Shown here piece after piece: positions 20,928-30,399 of a DNA stretch of 64,000 nt. Under the pieces are notes generated by a model. The model worked only from the letters and a program-made list of their open reading frames with translations, was not told where the DNA came from and ran no database searches. This DNA is from Treponema sp. Lineage in GTDB: Bacteria; Spirochaetota; Spirochaetia; Treponematales; Treponemataceae. The translations under genes and the position numbers were made by a program. Each line of letters starts with the position of its first letter. The first letter of the stretch is position 1. Location: contig JAEEWW010000002.1 of NCBI GenBank assembly GCA_016287815.1, positions 18,234 to 82,233 of the forward strand, read 5' to 3'.

Positions 20928-22625
20928 ATGGATTTCTTAGAATTTTCCCTGCATGAGGATTTACAGAAAGGCATAACTGCTGCAGGTTATGTTTCATGCA
21001 CTCCTGTTCAGGAACAGGTTTTAAAGACAGCGTCAGACGGTGCCGACTTGTATGTTCAGTCCCAGACCGGCACAGGGAAAACTGCAGCGTATCTTATTTC
21101 AGTTTCGCAGGAAATGCTTGCAAAAGAAGAAAATGCAGGAAAGAAACTGTTGATTTTGGTTCCTACCCGTGAACTTGCCGTTCAGGTTGAGGAAGAAGCA
21201 AAAACTCTGTTAGGTGCAACAAAACTTAAGGCCTATAGTTTTTACGGTGGAGTAGGTTACGAAAAACAGGTTGCCGCATTAAAAAGAGATGTAGACATTA
21301 TTATCGGTACACCTGGCCGTGTAATTGATTTAATCGAAGGCGGACAGATGTCACTTGAAAAAGTCGGCTTCCTTGTAGTTGATGAAGCAGACCGTATGTT
21401 CGATATGGGCTTTTATCCGGATTTAAGAAAACTTTTAAAGCATTTGCCGGAAGCCGAAAACCGTCAGACAATGCTTTTTTCTGCCACACTCAATTCTTAC
21501 GTAAAAAATCTTGCATGGGAATATACCCGTGATGCAAAAGAAATTACTATTGAAGCAGAAAATATTGTTGTTTCAGAAATTGATCAGGAACTTCTTCATG
21601 TTTCAAGCGATGAAAAAGTAAAGCTTTTAATCGGAATTATGAACAGGGAAAAGCCTGTAAGCTGTATTATCTTCTGTAATACAAAGCGGGGCTGCGAAGT
21701 TCTTGGAAAGCGCCTAAAAATTAACGGAATTGAAAGTGACTATTTAATCGGTGATATGCCGCAGTCTAAACGTCTTAAGGTTCTTGAAAATTTCAAAGAA
21801 GGGAAGGTTCCTGTTCTTGTTGCAACTGATGTCGCAGCGCGCGGAATCGACGTTTCTGACCTTCAGATGGTAGTTAATTACGATTTGCCTAATGAAGCAG
21901 AAAATTATGTTCACCGCATCGGTCGTACAGCCAGAGCAGGAAAATCCGGCAAAGCCTATACATTCTGCAGTGAACAGGATGTTTACAATCTTCCAGCAAT
22001 TGAACGTTTTATTGACATGCAGATTCCTGCAAATGTTGCAGATCCTGCCTTGCTTGGTGAAGATAAAAGCGAAGGCATTTATATTAAAACCGAAAACTGG
22101 CATGAAGATTCCTATGATGAAGATTCACGCTATGGTGCAAGAGGCCGCAGAGGCCGCTCAGATTCTGCCAGAGGTGGAAGACGTGGACGCGATTCTGAAC
22201 GTGCAGGAAGAAGTGACCGCCGCTCAAGCCGCTTAAGCCGTGATGAAAAAATGGCAGGCCGCAGAACCCGTTCCGGCGATGAAAAGAATAATGATCGCAG
22301 GCAGAGCCGCCGCATGACATCTCCTGAAGAGCTTAAAGCACTTGAAAACCTTTCTTTTGAAGAGCGCATGAAGCTCTATAAAGAAAAATACGCATCAAAA
22401 TCTTCTGAAGCAGAATCAGGAAATGCAAAATCCGGCAAGGCTCGATATGATAAAAATTCAAGCCGTAAGCGTCCGGATAAAAAATATGCAGACAAAAATT
22501 ACCGGTTCGATAGAAACGGAACAAACCGCAACGGACAAAATCGAAATGGACAGAAATCTGCCCGTGGTCTTGATTCACGCAAAGGCTTGTTTTCAAAAAT
22601 TCTTTCATTTTTTAAGGGAAAGTAG
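20928..22625 (+). CDS. DEAD-box RNA helicase with Arg/Gly-rich C-terminal tail
   Basis: TGTGKTAAYL, VVDEADRMFDMGF, SATL, HRIGRTARAGKSG; basic RGG/RS-like tail. Confidence 0.93.
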   Translation: MDFLEFSLHEDLQKGITAAGYVSCTPVQEQVLKTASDGADLYVQSQTGTGKTAAYLISVSQEMLAKEENAGKKLLILVPTRELAVQVEEEAKTLLGATKLKAYSFYGGVGYEKQVAALKRDVDIIIGTPGRVIDLIEGGQMSLEKVGFLVVDEADRMFDMGFYPDLRKLLKHLPEAENRQTMLFSATLNSYVKNLAWEYTRDAKEITIEAENIVVSEIDQELLHVSSDEKVKLLIGIMNREKPVSCIIFCNTKRGCEVLGKRLKINGIESDYLIGDMPQSKRLKVLENFKEGKVPVLVATDVAARGIDVSDLQMVVNYDLPNEAENYVHRIGRTARAGKSGKAYTFCSEQDVYNLPAIERFIDMQIPANVADPALLGEDKSEGIYIKTENWHEDSYDEDSRYGARGRRGRSDSARGGRRGRDSERAGRSDRRSSRLSRDEKMAGRRTRSGDEKNNDRRQSRRMTSPEELKALENLSFEERMKLYKEKYASKSSEAESGNAKSGKARYDKNSSRKRPDKKYADKNYRFDRNGTNRNGQNRNGQKSARGLDSRKGLFSKILSFFKGK

Positions 22626-22711
22626 CCTTTATGCAATTCTGTACTGCCTGCAACAAACCTCGCTAGAAACTTGCGAATGCGGGCGCGCGGATTCTTTATA
22701 GGAGAAATTAA

Positions 22712-24364
22712 TTGATTACAGTTTCAGACGTTAGTGTACACTTTAGCGAAAAACCGCTTTTCAAAGACGTAAACTTAAAATTTACCAACGGTAACTGTTA
22801 TGGAATTACAGGTGCCAATGGAGCCGGAAAATCAACTTTTTTGAAGGTGCTTTCAGGTGAACTTGAGCATGATTCTGGTACTATCAACATAACTACCGGC
22901 GAGCGCATGGCTGTATTAAAGCAGGATCACTTTGCTTACGACAAATATTCTGTAAAAGATACAGTAATGATGGGCTTCCCGAAACTTTATGAGCTTACCA
23001 AAGCCATTGATGAAATTTATGCAAAGCCTGATTTTTCTGACGAAGACGGAATGAAAGCCGCTGACATGCAGGCAGAATTCGGTGAGCTCGGCGGATACGA
23101 AGCAGAAAATCAGATTGAACAGATGCTTTCAGGCCTTGGTCTGGAAGAAGAATTCCATGACAAGATGATGAGCGACCTTGATGAATCTCAGAAGGTTCGT
23201 GTATTGCTTGCACAGGCAATTTTCGGAAATCCTGACATTCTTTTATTGGATGAACCTACAAACGGTCTTGATATTGAATCTATCACCTGGCTTGAAAACT
23301 TCCTTCTGGAATTTGAAAATACGGTAATCGTTGTAAGCCACGACCGCCACTTCTTGAATACGGTTTGTACATTTATCTGCGATATCGACTACGGAAAAAT
23401 TACTCAGTTTGCCGGAAACTATGATTTCTGGTATCAGATGACTCAGGTATTGCAGCGTCAGGCAAAAGAAGCTCAGAAAAAAGCTGAAGACAAGATGAAG
23501 GACTTAAAGGAATTTATCCTCCGGTTCAGTTCAAATGCTGCAAAATCAAAGCAGGCCACAAGCCGCAAAAAGATTTACGATAAAATTGCTCAGTCAATTG
23601 AAGACTTGCCTGTTTCTACGCGCAAATTCCCTTATGTAAACTTTAAGGCAGACCGTGAAATTGGTAACAATGTTCTTGAAATCCGTAACCTTAATTATAA
23701 GGATGAAGAAGGAACTCAGCTTTTAAAGGATTTCAGCCTTACGGTTCAGCGTACAGACAAAATTGCTTTTGTTGGAATTGAACATAATTCAATTTCTGCT
23801 TTGTTCGATATTATTAACGAAGTTAAAAAGCCTGAATCAGGTGAATTTTTCTGGGGACAGACAACAAGCCATACTTATTTGCCGCGTGATAATTCTTCAT
23901 ATTTTGCAAATGATTACAATATTACGGACTGGCTTAAACAGTATTCAAAAGAACAGGATGATGCTTACGTTCGCGGCTTCCTTGGCCGAATGCTTTTTTC
24001 CGGTGATGAATCACTTAAAAAGGTAAAGGTTCTTTCCGGTGGTGAAAAAGTGCGCTGTATGCTTTCTAAGCTCATGTTGAGCGGAGCCAACGTAATCACT
24101 TTGGATGACCCGACAAACCATCTTGACCTTGAAGCAATTCAGTCTTTGAACGAAGCCTTAACTGATTTTTCCGGCGTTGTATTGTTTGAAAGCCACGACC
24201 ATGAATTTATTCAGTCGATTGCAAATAGAATCGTTGAAATTACACCGAACGGTATAATTGACCGTATGATGAGTTTTGATGATTATATTAAAGATGAGCA
24301 GGTTCTTGAACTCCGAAAGAAACTTTACGAAGGAACCGGCAAAAAGCTGAAATTCAGAATTTAG
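22712..24364 (+). CDS. ABC-F family ATPase (YbiT-like), TTG start
   Basis: GANGAGKSTFLKVLSGEL, LLLDEPTNGLDIE, SANASKSRQATSR-like linker (SSNAAKSKQATSRKK); AGGAG upstream of TTG. Confidence 0.88.
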   Translation: MITVSDVSVHFSEKPLFKDVNLKFTNGNCYGITGANGAGKSTFLKVLSGELEHDSGTINITTGERMAVLKQDHFAYDKYSVKDTVMMGFPKLYELTKAIDEIYAKPDFSDEDGMKAADMQAEFGELGGYEAENQIEQMLSGLGLEEEFHDKMMSDLDESQKVRVLLAQAIFGNPDILLLDEPTNGLDIESITWLENFLLEFENTVIVVSHDRHFLNTVCTFICDIDYGKITQFAGNYDFWYQMTQVLQRQAKEAQKKAEDKMKDLKEFILRFSSNAAKSKQATSRKKIYDKIAQSIEDLPVSTRKFPYVNFKADREIGNNVLEIRNLNYKDEEGTQLLKDFSLTVQRTDKIAFVGIEHNSISALFDIINEVKKPESGEFFWGQTTSHTYLPRDNSSYFANDYNITDWLKQYSKEQDDAYVRGFLGRMLFSGDESLKKVKVLSGGEKVRCMLSKLMLSGANVITLDDPTNHLDLEAIQSLNEALTDFSGVVLFESHDHEFIQSIANRIVEITPNGIIDRMMSFDDYIKDEQVLELRKKLYEGTGKKLKFRI

Positions 24365-24377
24365 TTTTTGGAAAAAA

Positions 24378-25295
24378 ATGGCAAAATCATATTTATTTTT
24401 TGACATTGAATGTGCCAACATGTTTGACGGTGTCGGCAAAATGTGCTCTTTCGGTTATGTTCTCACTGACGAGGAATTCAATATTTTGGATTCTGACGAT
24501 GTTGTAATGAACCCCGAAACAGAGTTTGACTGGTATCTTTTTTCGCCAAAAAATAAATGTCCGCTTGCCTATTCAAAAGATTATTTCCGTTCAAAGCCAA
24601 GTTTCCCGGCTTTTTACAAGCCTATAAAAAATCTTATGGAAGCTCCAGGAAGAAAAATCATAGGTTTTGGTTCTGCCGGCGACTTAGGTTTCGTTGTAAG
24701 TGCCTGCGAGCGTTACGGACTTCCTGACATAAATTTTTCTGTTTACGATATTGCGACGATTGTAAATCAGGCTAAAAATGACAAAAAAGGTCTTGTTGAC
24801 TGGTGTGCTGCTTACAACGTTGATGTTTCAAAATTAACGGCACATAAAAGCAGTGACGATGCCATGATGACAATGCTTCTGGCAAAGGCTTTTTGTGCTG
24901 AACAGAATCTTACAATGGAAGAAGTTCTTGAACAAAACAAAGGCATAAAACTTTCTGTAGAAAAGTATCTGGAACAGAGAGAATATAAACTTTACGTTGA
25001 CGATTTAACTAAAAAAATAAATGAGCTTTACGGCAAAAAAAGCCGTGCTCCGCTTACTCACCGTTTAAAAGGCGAATACGCATTCGGTTTTAAGGTGAAA
25101 TCTGAAATTGACGAAGCATTCAGGCTTGCAAACCTTGTTTACAAGCACGGCGGAATGCTTATGAAAAACCTTAAAAAATCAGGCACAGTTATAATGAAGG
25201 ATGATTCTTTGGACGAAGTAATTTCCGGCATGAAAAAGCGCGGCCTTTCTGTTCTTACGATTTCAGAATTTGATGAACTTGTAAGAATGGAATAG
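24378..25295 (+). CDS. 3'-5' exonuclease (DnaQ-fold) domain protein
   Basis: FFDIECANMFDG, HKSSDDAMMTMLLAKAF, exonuclease-like acidic motifs. Confidence 0.65.
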   Translation: MAKSYLFFDIECANMFDGVGKMCSFGYVLTDEEFNILDSDDVVMNPETEFDWYLFSPKNKCPLAYSKDYFRSKPSFPAFYKPIKNLMEAPGRKIIGFGSAGDLGFVVSACERYGLPDINFSVYDIATIVNQAKNDKKGLVDWCAAYNVDVSKLTAHKSSDDAMMTMLLAKAFCAEQNLTMEEVLEQNKGIKLSVEKYLEQREYKLYVDDLTKKINELYGKKSRAPLTHRLKGEYAFGFKVKSEIDEAFRLANLVYKHGGMLMKNLKKSGTVIMKDDSLDEVISGMKKRGLSVLTISEFDELVRME

Positions 25296-25331
25296 GGCAG
25301 TTTCCCCTGTCACCCCGCACTTGCCTGTCCT

Positions 25332-25393
25332 CCGGATTCGCAACGAAGTTTCTAGCGCTTGATCCGGGGTTTCATAATGACTTCATCCAACCT
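25332..25393 (+). repeat. Intergenic palindromic repeat, copy 1
   Basis: CCGGATTCGCAACGAAGTTTCTAGCGCTTGATCCGG...CAACCT; 57/62 identical to copy 2. Confidence 0.85.
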
Positions 25394-25403
25394 AAATCAG
25401 GAG

Positions 25404-25424
25404 ATGCTGAATCAAGTTCAGCAT
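25404..25424 (+). repeat. ATGCTGAA/TTCAGCAT hairpin repeat
   Basis: ATGCTGAA tcaag TTCAGCAT; same family as the inner repeat at 42664-42690. Confidence 0.7.
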
Positions 25425-25440
25425 GACGCCCTCTGTCACC

Positions 25441-25502
25441 CCGGATTCGCAACGAAGTTTCTAGCGCTTGATCCGGAATCTCCTAATGACTTCATTCAAC
25501 CT
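25441..25502 (+). repeat. Intergenic palindromic repeat, copy 2
   Basis: Second 62-bp copy, 5 mismatches to copy 1. Confidence 0.85.
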
Positions 25503-25584
25503 ATAAAAAATACAAAGCCCTTTTTTTTGCAAAAATAAAAATAGTGTTATAATTATTAACAGGAATTATTCAGGAGAACTCAGA

Positions 25585-28050
25585 TTGGCTAGCATGATTC
25601 TAAAAATGTCCGGAGTAACTATGCTGTATATCGTACTTACAGCATCCATTTGGCTCTGGGCTAAAGATCAGAAATTGTCAGGATTTAAGCAAACCATTAT
25701 TGGAATCATCTTTGGCCTTAGTTCTGTTTTATCTACACATTTTGGTGTTCCTTATGAACACATGGTAATCAATGTACGCGATATTGGACCACTTGCTGCC
25801 GGGCTGTTTTTTTCTCCGGCTTCCGGTGTTATTGCAGGGCTTATTGGCGGTATTGAACGGTATATCGTAGGTACATATTTTGGCATAGGTTCATATACAA
25901 GAATAGCCTGTAGCGTTTCTACGTGCCTTGCAGGATTTGTTGCCCTTATTATGCGTACAAAAATATTTAAGGGCAGAAAGCCTTCTCCGTTTTATGCATT
26001 TTTTATGGGTTCAGTTATGGAAGTTTTCCATATGAACACTGTGTTTATCACTCATCAAGCTGATATGAGGATGGCTTTTTCCGTTGTAAGTATATCTTCA
26101 ATTCCTATGATAATATTTACCGGAATAGGGCTGGCGCTTTCTTCACTTTTATTGCAGGTTCTTACAGGTGAGTGGAATAATCCTTTAAGAAAGCAAAGGG
26201 AAGAAGAAGTTTCTTTATCACAGAAATTCCAGAGATGGCTTTTTATAATAACTTCAATCGTAATTCTTGGAAATTTTATATTTTCGTTTATGGTACAAAG
26301 CCGTTCTGCCTATCAGAATGGAAAAGTCCTTCTTGAAGAAAATTCTAAAAATATAAAAGCCGGTTATTTAAATGGTGAAAAAATTATAAGTGCGGACAGC
26401 AATATTATCTATGCAATTATTTCTGAAGACGGCACGGTTATTAAAGGAAATAATCCACGTATAAGTGCAGTTTTTGATGATTATAAAAATATAGAAAAAG
26501 ATGCGGGAACGACAAAAAATACGGTATTGTGGGGAGTAAAATCTCTGGTTTATATAAACAAACTTGATGATAATTCCCTGATAATAACTTCAATTGATAA
26601 AAGCGAAGCTTACTGGTACAGAGATGCTCAGGCATATGAAACTGCATTTGCTGATATTCTGCTCTTTACGGTAATTTACGTGCTTATAGCTTATCTTGTA
26701 AATCAGATTGTCGTTAATAATATTCAGCTTATAAATGCTTCTCTTTCAAAGATTACAAACGGAAATTTGAACGAAGTCGTTACTGTAAGGAATTCTTCGG
26801 AGTTTGCGTCTTTATCAGATGATATAAATCAGACTGTTGTAACTTTAAAAGGATATATCGAGGCAGCTGAAAAACGAATAGAACAGGAACTTTTGCTTGC
26901 GCGGACGATTCAACTTTCTGCTCTTCCGCAGAATTTTAATTTCCCTGAAAGAAATGAATTTGAATTGTATGCGACCATGAAGCCTGCCAAAGAAGTTGGC
27001 GGTGACTTTTATGATTTTTTCTTTGTAAAACGTGATAAGATTGCGCTTGTAATTGCGGATGTTTCAGACAAAGGAATTCCTGCGGCTTTATTTATGATGC
27101 GCAGTAAAACTGCAATAAGAAGTTTTGCAGAAGGCGGCGGGACTCTTGAAGATGTAATGACAAGGGTGAATAAAGCCTTGTATGAAGGTAACGATGCAGA
27201 AATGTTTGTTACCGCCTGGATTGGAATATTGGATTTAAAGACCGGTATAATGCAGTGTGCCAATGCTGGTCATGAGTATCCTGCAATTATGCGTTCAAAC
27301 GGCCGGTATGAACTTTTCAAGGATAAGCACGGTATTCCGCTTGCCGCAATGGATGAAATAAAAGTAAAAACCTACGAACTTCAGCTTTATCCCGGAGACA
27401 GATTATTTGTTTATACGGACGGAGTTCCTGAAGCCATAAATGAAAATAAAGAACAGTATGGTACGGACAGAATGATAGAAGCTTTAAACCGTACAACCGA
27501 TAAAACTGTTTCTGAAACCTTAGCTGCTGTGGCAGAAGACATAAATAATTATAAAGGAAAAGCTGATCAGTTTGATGATATAACTATGCTTGGATTTGAT
27601 TTTATAAGATTTGCAAAATTTATACGCAGCGGAGAAAAATATAAAAAGCAGCTTACTATAGAAGCTTCAACCGATAATCTTCAGAAGGTTATGGACTTTA
27701 TAGGTTCAAATCTGAATGAAATAAGGTGTGATGCAAAAAATAAAACAAAAATTGAAGTTTCCGTTGAAGAATTGTTTGTAAATATTGCAAGTTACGCTTA
27801 TTCTAATAAGGAAGGAAGTGCAGAAATTTCTTTTGATTTTGATGCAGCTTCAAGAACTGTTTCGATAGTTTTTGCAGACAGCGGTATCCGCTATAATCCG
27901 CTTGAAAAAGAAGATCCTGATATAACTCTTTCTGCTGAAGAGAGACAAATCGGAGGTCTTGGAATATTTATGGTTAAAAAATATATGGATGAAGTCCTGT
28001 ATGATTTTGTGGAAAACAAAAACATCGTGACTATCATCAAAAAAATATGA
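25585..28050 (+). CDS. Membrane SpoIIE/RsbU-type PP2C phosphatase with C-terminal HATPase (anti-sigma kinase-like) domain
   Basis: LytS-like 5TM N-terminus, HAMP-like linker, EVGGDFYDFFFV...IADVSDKGIPAALFM...FVYTDGVPEA, then HATPase-like VSVEELFVNIASYAYSN / GGLGIFMVKKYMDEV. Confidence 0.88.
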   Translation: MASMILKMSGVTMLYIVLTASIWLWAKDQKLSGFKQTIIGIIFGLSSVLSTHFGVPYEHMVINVRDIGPLAAGLFFSPASGVIAGLIGGIERYIVGTYFGIGSYTRIACSVSTCLAGFVALIMRTKIFKGRKPSPFYAFFMGSVMEVFHMNTVFITHQADMRMAFSVVSISSIPMIIFTGIGLALSSLLLQVLTGEWNNPLRKQREEEVSLSQKFQRWLFIITSIVILGNFIFSFMVQSRSAYQNGKVLLEENSKNIKAGYLNGEKIISADSNIIYAIISEDGTVIKGNNPRISAVFDDYKNIEKDAGTTKNTVLWGVKSLVYINKLDDNSLIITSIDKSEAYWYRDAQAYETAFADILLFTVIYVLIAYLVNQIVVNNIQLINASLSKITNGNLNEVVTVRNSSEFASLSDDINQTVVTLKGYIEAAEKRIEQELLLARTIQLSALPQNFNFPERNEFELYATMKPAKEVGGDFYDFFFVKRDKIALVIADVSDKGIPAALFMMRSKTAIRSFAEGGGTLEDVMTRVNKALYEGNDAEMFVTAWIGILDLKTGIMQCANAGHEYPAIMRSNGRYELFKDKHGIPLAAMDEIKVKTYELQLYPGDRLFVYTDGVPEAINENKEQYGTDRMIEALNRTTDKTVSETLAAVAEDINNYKGKADQFDDITMLGFDFIRFAKFIRSGEKYKKQLTIEASTDNLQKVMDFIGSNLNEIRCDAKNKTKIEVSVEELFVNIASYAYSNKEGSAEISFDFDAASRTVSIVFADSGIRYNPLEKEDPDITLSAEERQIGGLGIFMVKKYMDEVLYDFVENKNIVTIIKKI

Positions 28051-28065
28051 TGGAGGAAAAAATCT

Positions 28066-28365
28066 ATGTTAAACATCACAAAGGAAACTAATGATGGCAA
28101 TTTGAAATTTGTTCTGGAAGGCAGACTTGATACAACTACTGCCCCTCAGCTTGAAGAAGCTGTTAATTCCAGCATTACGGGAATTACAAATCTTTGCTTT
28201 GATTTTGCAAAACTTGAATATATTTCAAGTGCGGGATTACGTGTTCTTCTTTCTACTCAGAAAAAAATGAATACGCAGGGAAAAATGAATATAGTAAATG
28301 TTCCTGAATCGATTGTAGAAGTTTTTGAAGTTACAGGTTTTGCGGATATTCTTAATATCCAATAA
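28066..28365 (+). CDS. STAS domain anti-sigma factor antagonist
   Basis: EGRLDTTTAPQLEEAV..., LEYISSAGLRVLLSTQK. Confidence 0.9.
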   Translation: MLNITKETNDGNLKFVLEGRLDTTTAPQLEEAVNSSITGITNLCFDFAKLEYISSAGLRVLLSTQKKMNTQGKMNIVNVPESIVEVFEVTGFADILNIQ

Positions 28366-28391
28366 GATTTATAAGGAACTTTTTAACGCAC

Positions 28392-29486
28392 ATGGCAGGA
28401 AGACTTGGAATAATCGCGCTGGAATCTGCTAAAGAAGCGGGAGCGAAAATTGACTCCATTCTTTCAGAATGGAGAGGAGGCGAGCATTTTCTTTTGCACG
28501 CTCAGTGTCCGCGTTTTGGAAGTGGGGAAGCAAAAGGAATTATAAAAGAAAGTGTACGTGACCGGGATTTGTATATAATTGTTGATGTGTGCAATCCCTC
28601 GGTTACATACATGATGGACGGTAGTGAAAACCGCATGTCGCCTGATGATCATTATCAGGATTTAAAGCGGGTAATTGCCGCTGCCAACGGCAAAGCCGAC
28701 AGGATTACGGTTGTCATGCCGTTTTTATACGAAAGCCGCCAGCATCGCCGTACGGGGCGCGAAAGCCTGGACTGTGCACTCATGCTTCGTGAATTGGAAA
28801 ACATGGGGGTACATGACATCATTACTTTTGATGCCCATGATCCAAGGGTTCAGAATTCAATTCCGTTGAGCGGATTTGAAGATGTTTCTCCTGCGTTACA
28901 GTTTGCCCAGGCTCTTTTAACGGAATATGAGGATTTACAGATAGATCCCGAACATATGATGTTTATTTCGCCTGATGAAGGGGCCATGCAAAGAGTTGTT
29001 TTTATGGCATCTTTGTTTGGCGTAAACATCGGAATGTTTTACAAAAGACGTGATTACGCCACGATTGTAAACGGTGTAAATCCTATTGTAGCCCATGATT
29101 TCTGCGGTGAATCTGTAGAAGGCAAGGATGTTATTGTAATTGATGACATGATTGCATCCGGCGGCAGCATGGTTGATACAGCCACAAAGCTAAAATCAAT
29201 GGGCGCAAACCGTGTATTTGTTTTTTCTACGTTTGGACTTTTTACGCATGGCTTTAAGAAATTTGATGAAGCATACAGTAAAGGTATGTTTGACCGTATT
29301 TTTACTACAAATTTGATTTACCAGAAAAGTGAACTTCTGGAAAAGCCATGGTATTTTTCTGTAGGTCTGAACCGTTATATAGCAGCCATTATAGACACGC
29401 TTAATAAAGGCAACAGTCTTGAAGAACTTATTCGTCCTGCAAAGCGCATAAAGGAAATGGTGGAAGTTTATAGGAAAAAGAAATGA
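28392..29486 (+). CDS. prs: Ribose-phosphate pyrophosphokinase
   Basis: PFLYESRQHRRTGRESLDC, DAHDPRVQNSIP, VIVIDDMIASGGSMVDTA PRPP loop. Confidence 0.88.
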   Translation: MAGRLGIIALESAKEAGAKIDSILSEWRGGEHFLLHAQCPRFGSGEAKGIIKESVRDRDLYIIVDVCNPSVTYMMDGSENRMSPDDHYQDLKRVIAAANGKADRITVVMPFLYESRQHRRTGRESLDCALMLRELENMGVHDIITFDAHDPRVQNSIPLSGFEDVSPALQFAQALLTEYEDLQIDPEHMMFISPDEGAMQRVVFMASLFGVNIGMFYKRRDYATIVNGVNPIVAHDFCGESVEGKDVIVIDDMIASGGSMVDTATKLKSMGANRVFVFSTFGLFTHGFKKFDEAYSKGMFDRIFTTNLIYQKSELLEKPWYFSVGLNRYIAAIIDTLNKGNSLEELIRPAKRIKEMVEVYRKKK

Positions 29487-29492
29487 AGTATT

Positions 29493-29524
29493 GCGGCATT
29501 TATGTTTTTATGCATAACTGCCGC
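29493..29524. terminator. Hairpin between convergent genes (possible terminator)
   Basis: GCGGCA tt TATG tttttatg CATA ac TGCCGC. Confidence 0.5.
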
Positions 29525-29532
29525 GTTTAAAC

Positions 29533-29979
29533 TTATTCTGCTGAACCTTCGGCTGTGCGCTCTGCAGCACCCTTTGTAAATTCAGAGATTTTTTCTGCTG
29601 CAGAACTGCCTGCTTTTTTAATTTTTTTACCGGCACTTTTCATGCTTTTCTTAAATTTGCCGTCTTCTTTTTTTTCTGATTTTTTATCAGCTTCTTCGGA
29701 ATCTTTTTCATCACTCGCTTTTTCTGATTTATCAGTTTTTTCGTTTTCGGATTTTTCGTCTGCAGATTTTACGGATTCCTTTTTATCAGACTCCGTACTT
29801 TCTGCTTCGGTGCTGCTTTCCGAATGATCACCTTCTTTTGTGCGTTCAACAACCTGAGATGTTTTAGACTTTATTTTAGTAAATAAACCTTCTTTTTTTT
29901 CTGCTTCTTCTTTTGCAAAGCATAAAGAAAGGGCAGCAAATAATAACATTGCAATAGAAATAATATTTTTCGTTTTCAT
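29533..29979 (-). CDS. Hypothetical exported Lys/Glu/Ser-rich protein
   Basis: Signal peptide-like N-terminus (IAMLLFAALSLCFA), low-complexity charged remainder. Confidence 0.6.
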   Translation of the reverse strand: MKTKNIISIAMLLFAALSLCFAKEEAEKKEGLFTKIKSKTSQVVERTKEGDHSESSTEAESTESDKKESVKSADEKSENEKTDKSEKASDEKDSEEADKKSEKKEDGKFKKSMKSAGKKIKKAGSSAAEKISEFTKGAAERTAEGSAE

Positions 29980-30046
29980 GCTGATAGTATAGACCTAAGG
30001 CATAAAAAAATCTATTGATTCCATACTATGCCCCAGAGTTTTAGTA

Positions 30047-30276
30047 CGAGCACACAAAAGTCAATTTTACGGCCGTATAAAAGTTAATTTACGGTCGTAC
30101 AAAAGTTAATTTACGACCGTACCAGAGTTAATTTACGACCGTACAAAAGTTAATTTACGGCCGTGCAAAAGTTAATTTCCGACCGTACATGAGATAATTT
30201 ACGGCCGTGCAAAAGTTAATTTACGACCGTATAAAAGTTAATTTACGACCGTACATGAGATAATTTCCGACCGTAA
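30047..30276. repeat. Tandem array, exact 22-bp period, palindromic ACGRYCGT core
   Basis: Cores start at 30069, 30091, 30113, 30135, 30157, 30179, 30201, 30223, 30245, 30267; consensus ACGRCCGTRYAAAAGTTAATTT. Confidence 0.95.
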
Positions 30277-30399
30277 GCAAAGCGTTATTTTGTGTACTGG
30301 AATAAAAGCCAGTGTCTATGAAAGTACACAAATGGTATATCGTACTTCTTTCAGATTGCATTGCATGGAATCTTCCTTTTCTGATAAAATCGCCTTAAT

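Noticed and set aside
30047-30276. CRISPR array
   Set aside because: The 22-bp units are directly contiguous and share the linker sequence; there are no unique spacers and no cas genes.
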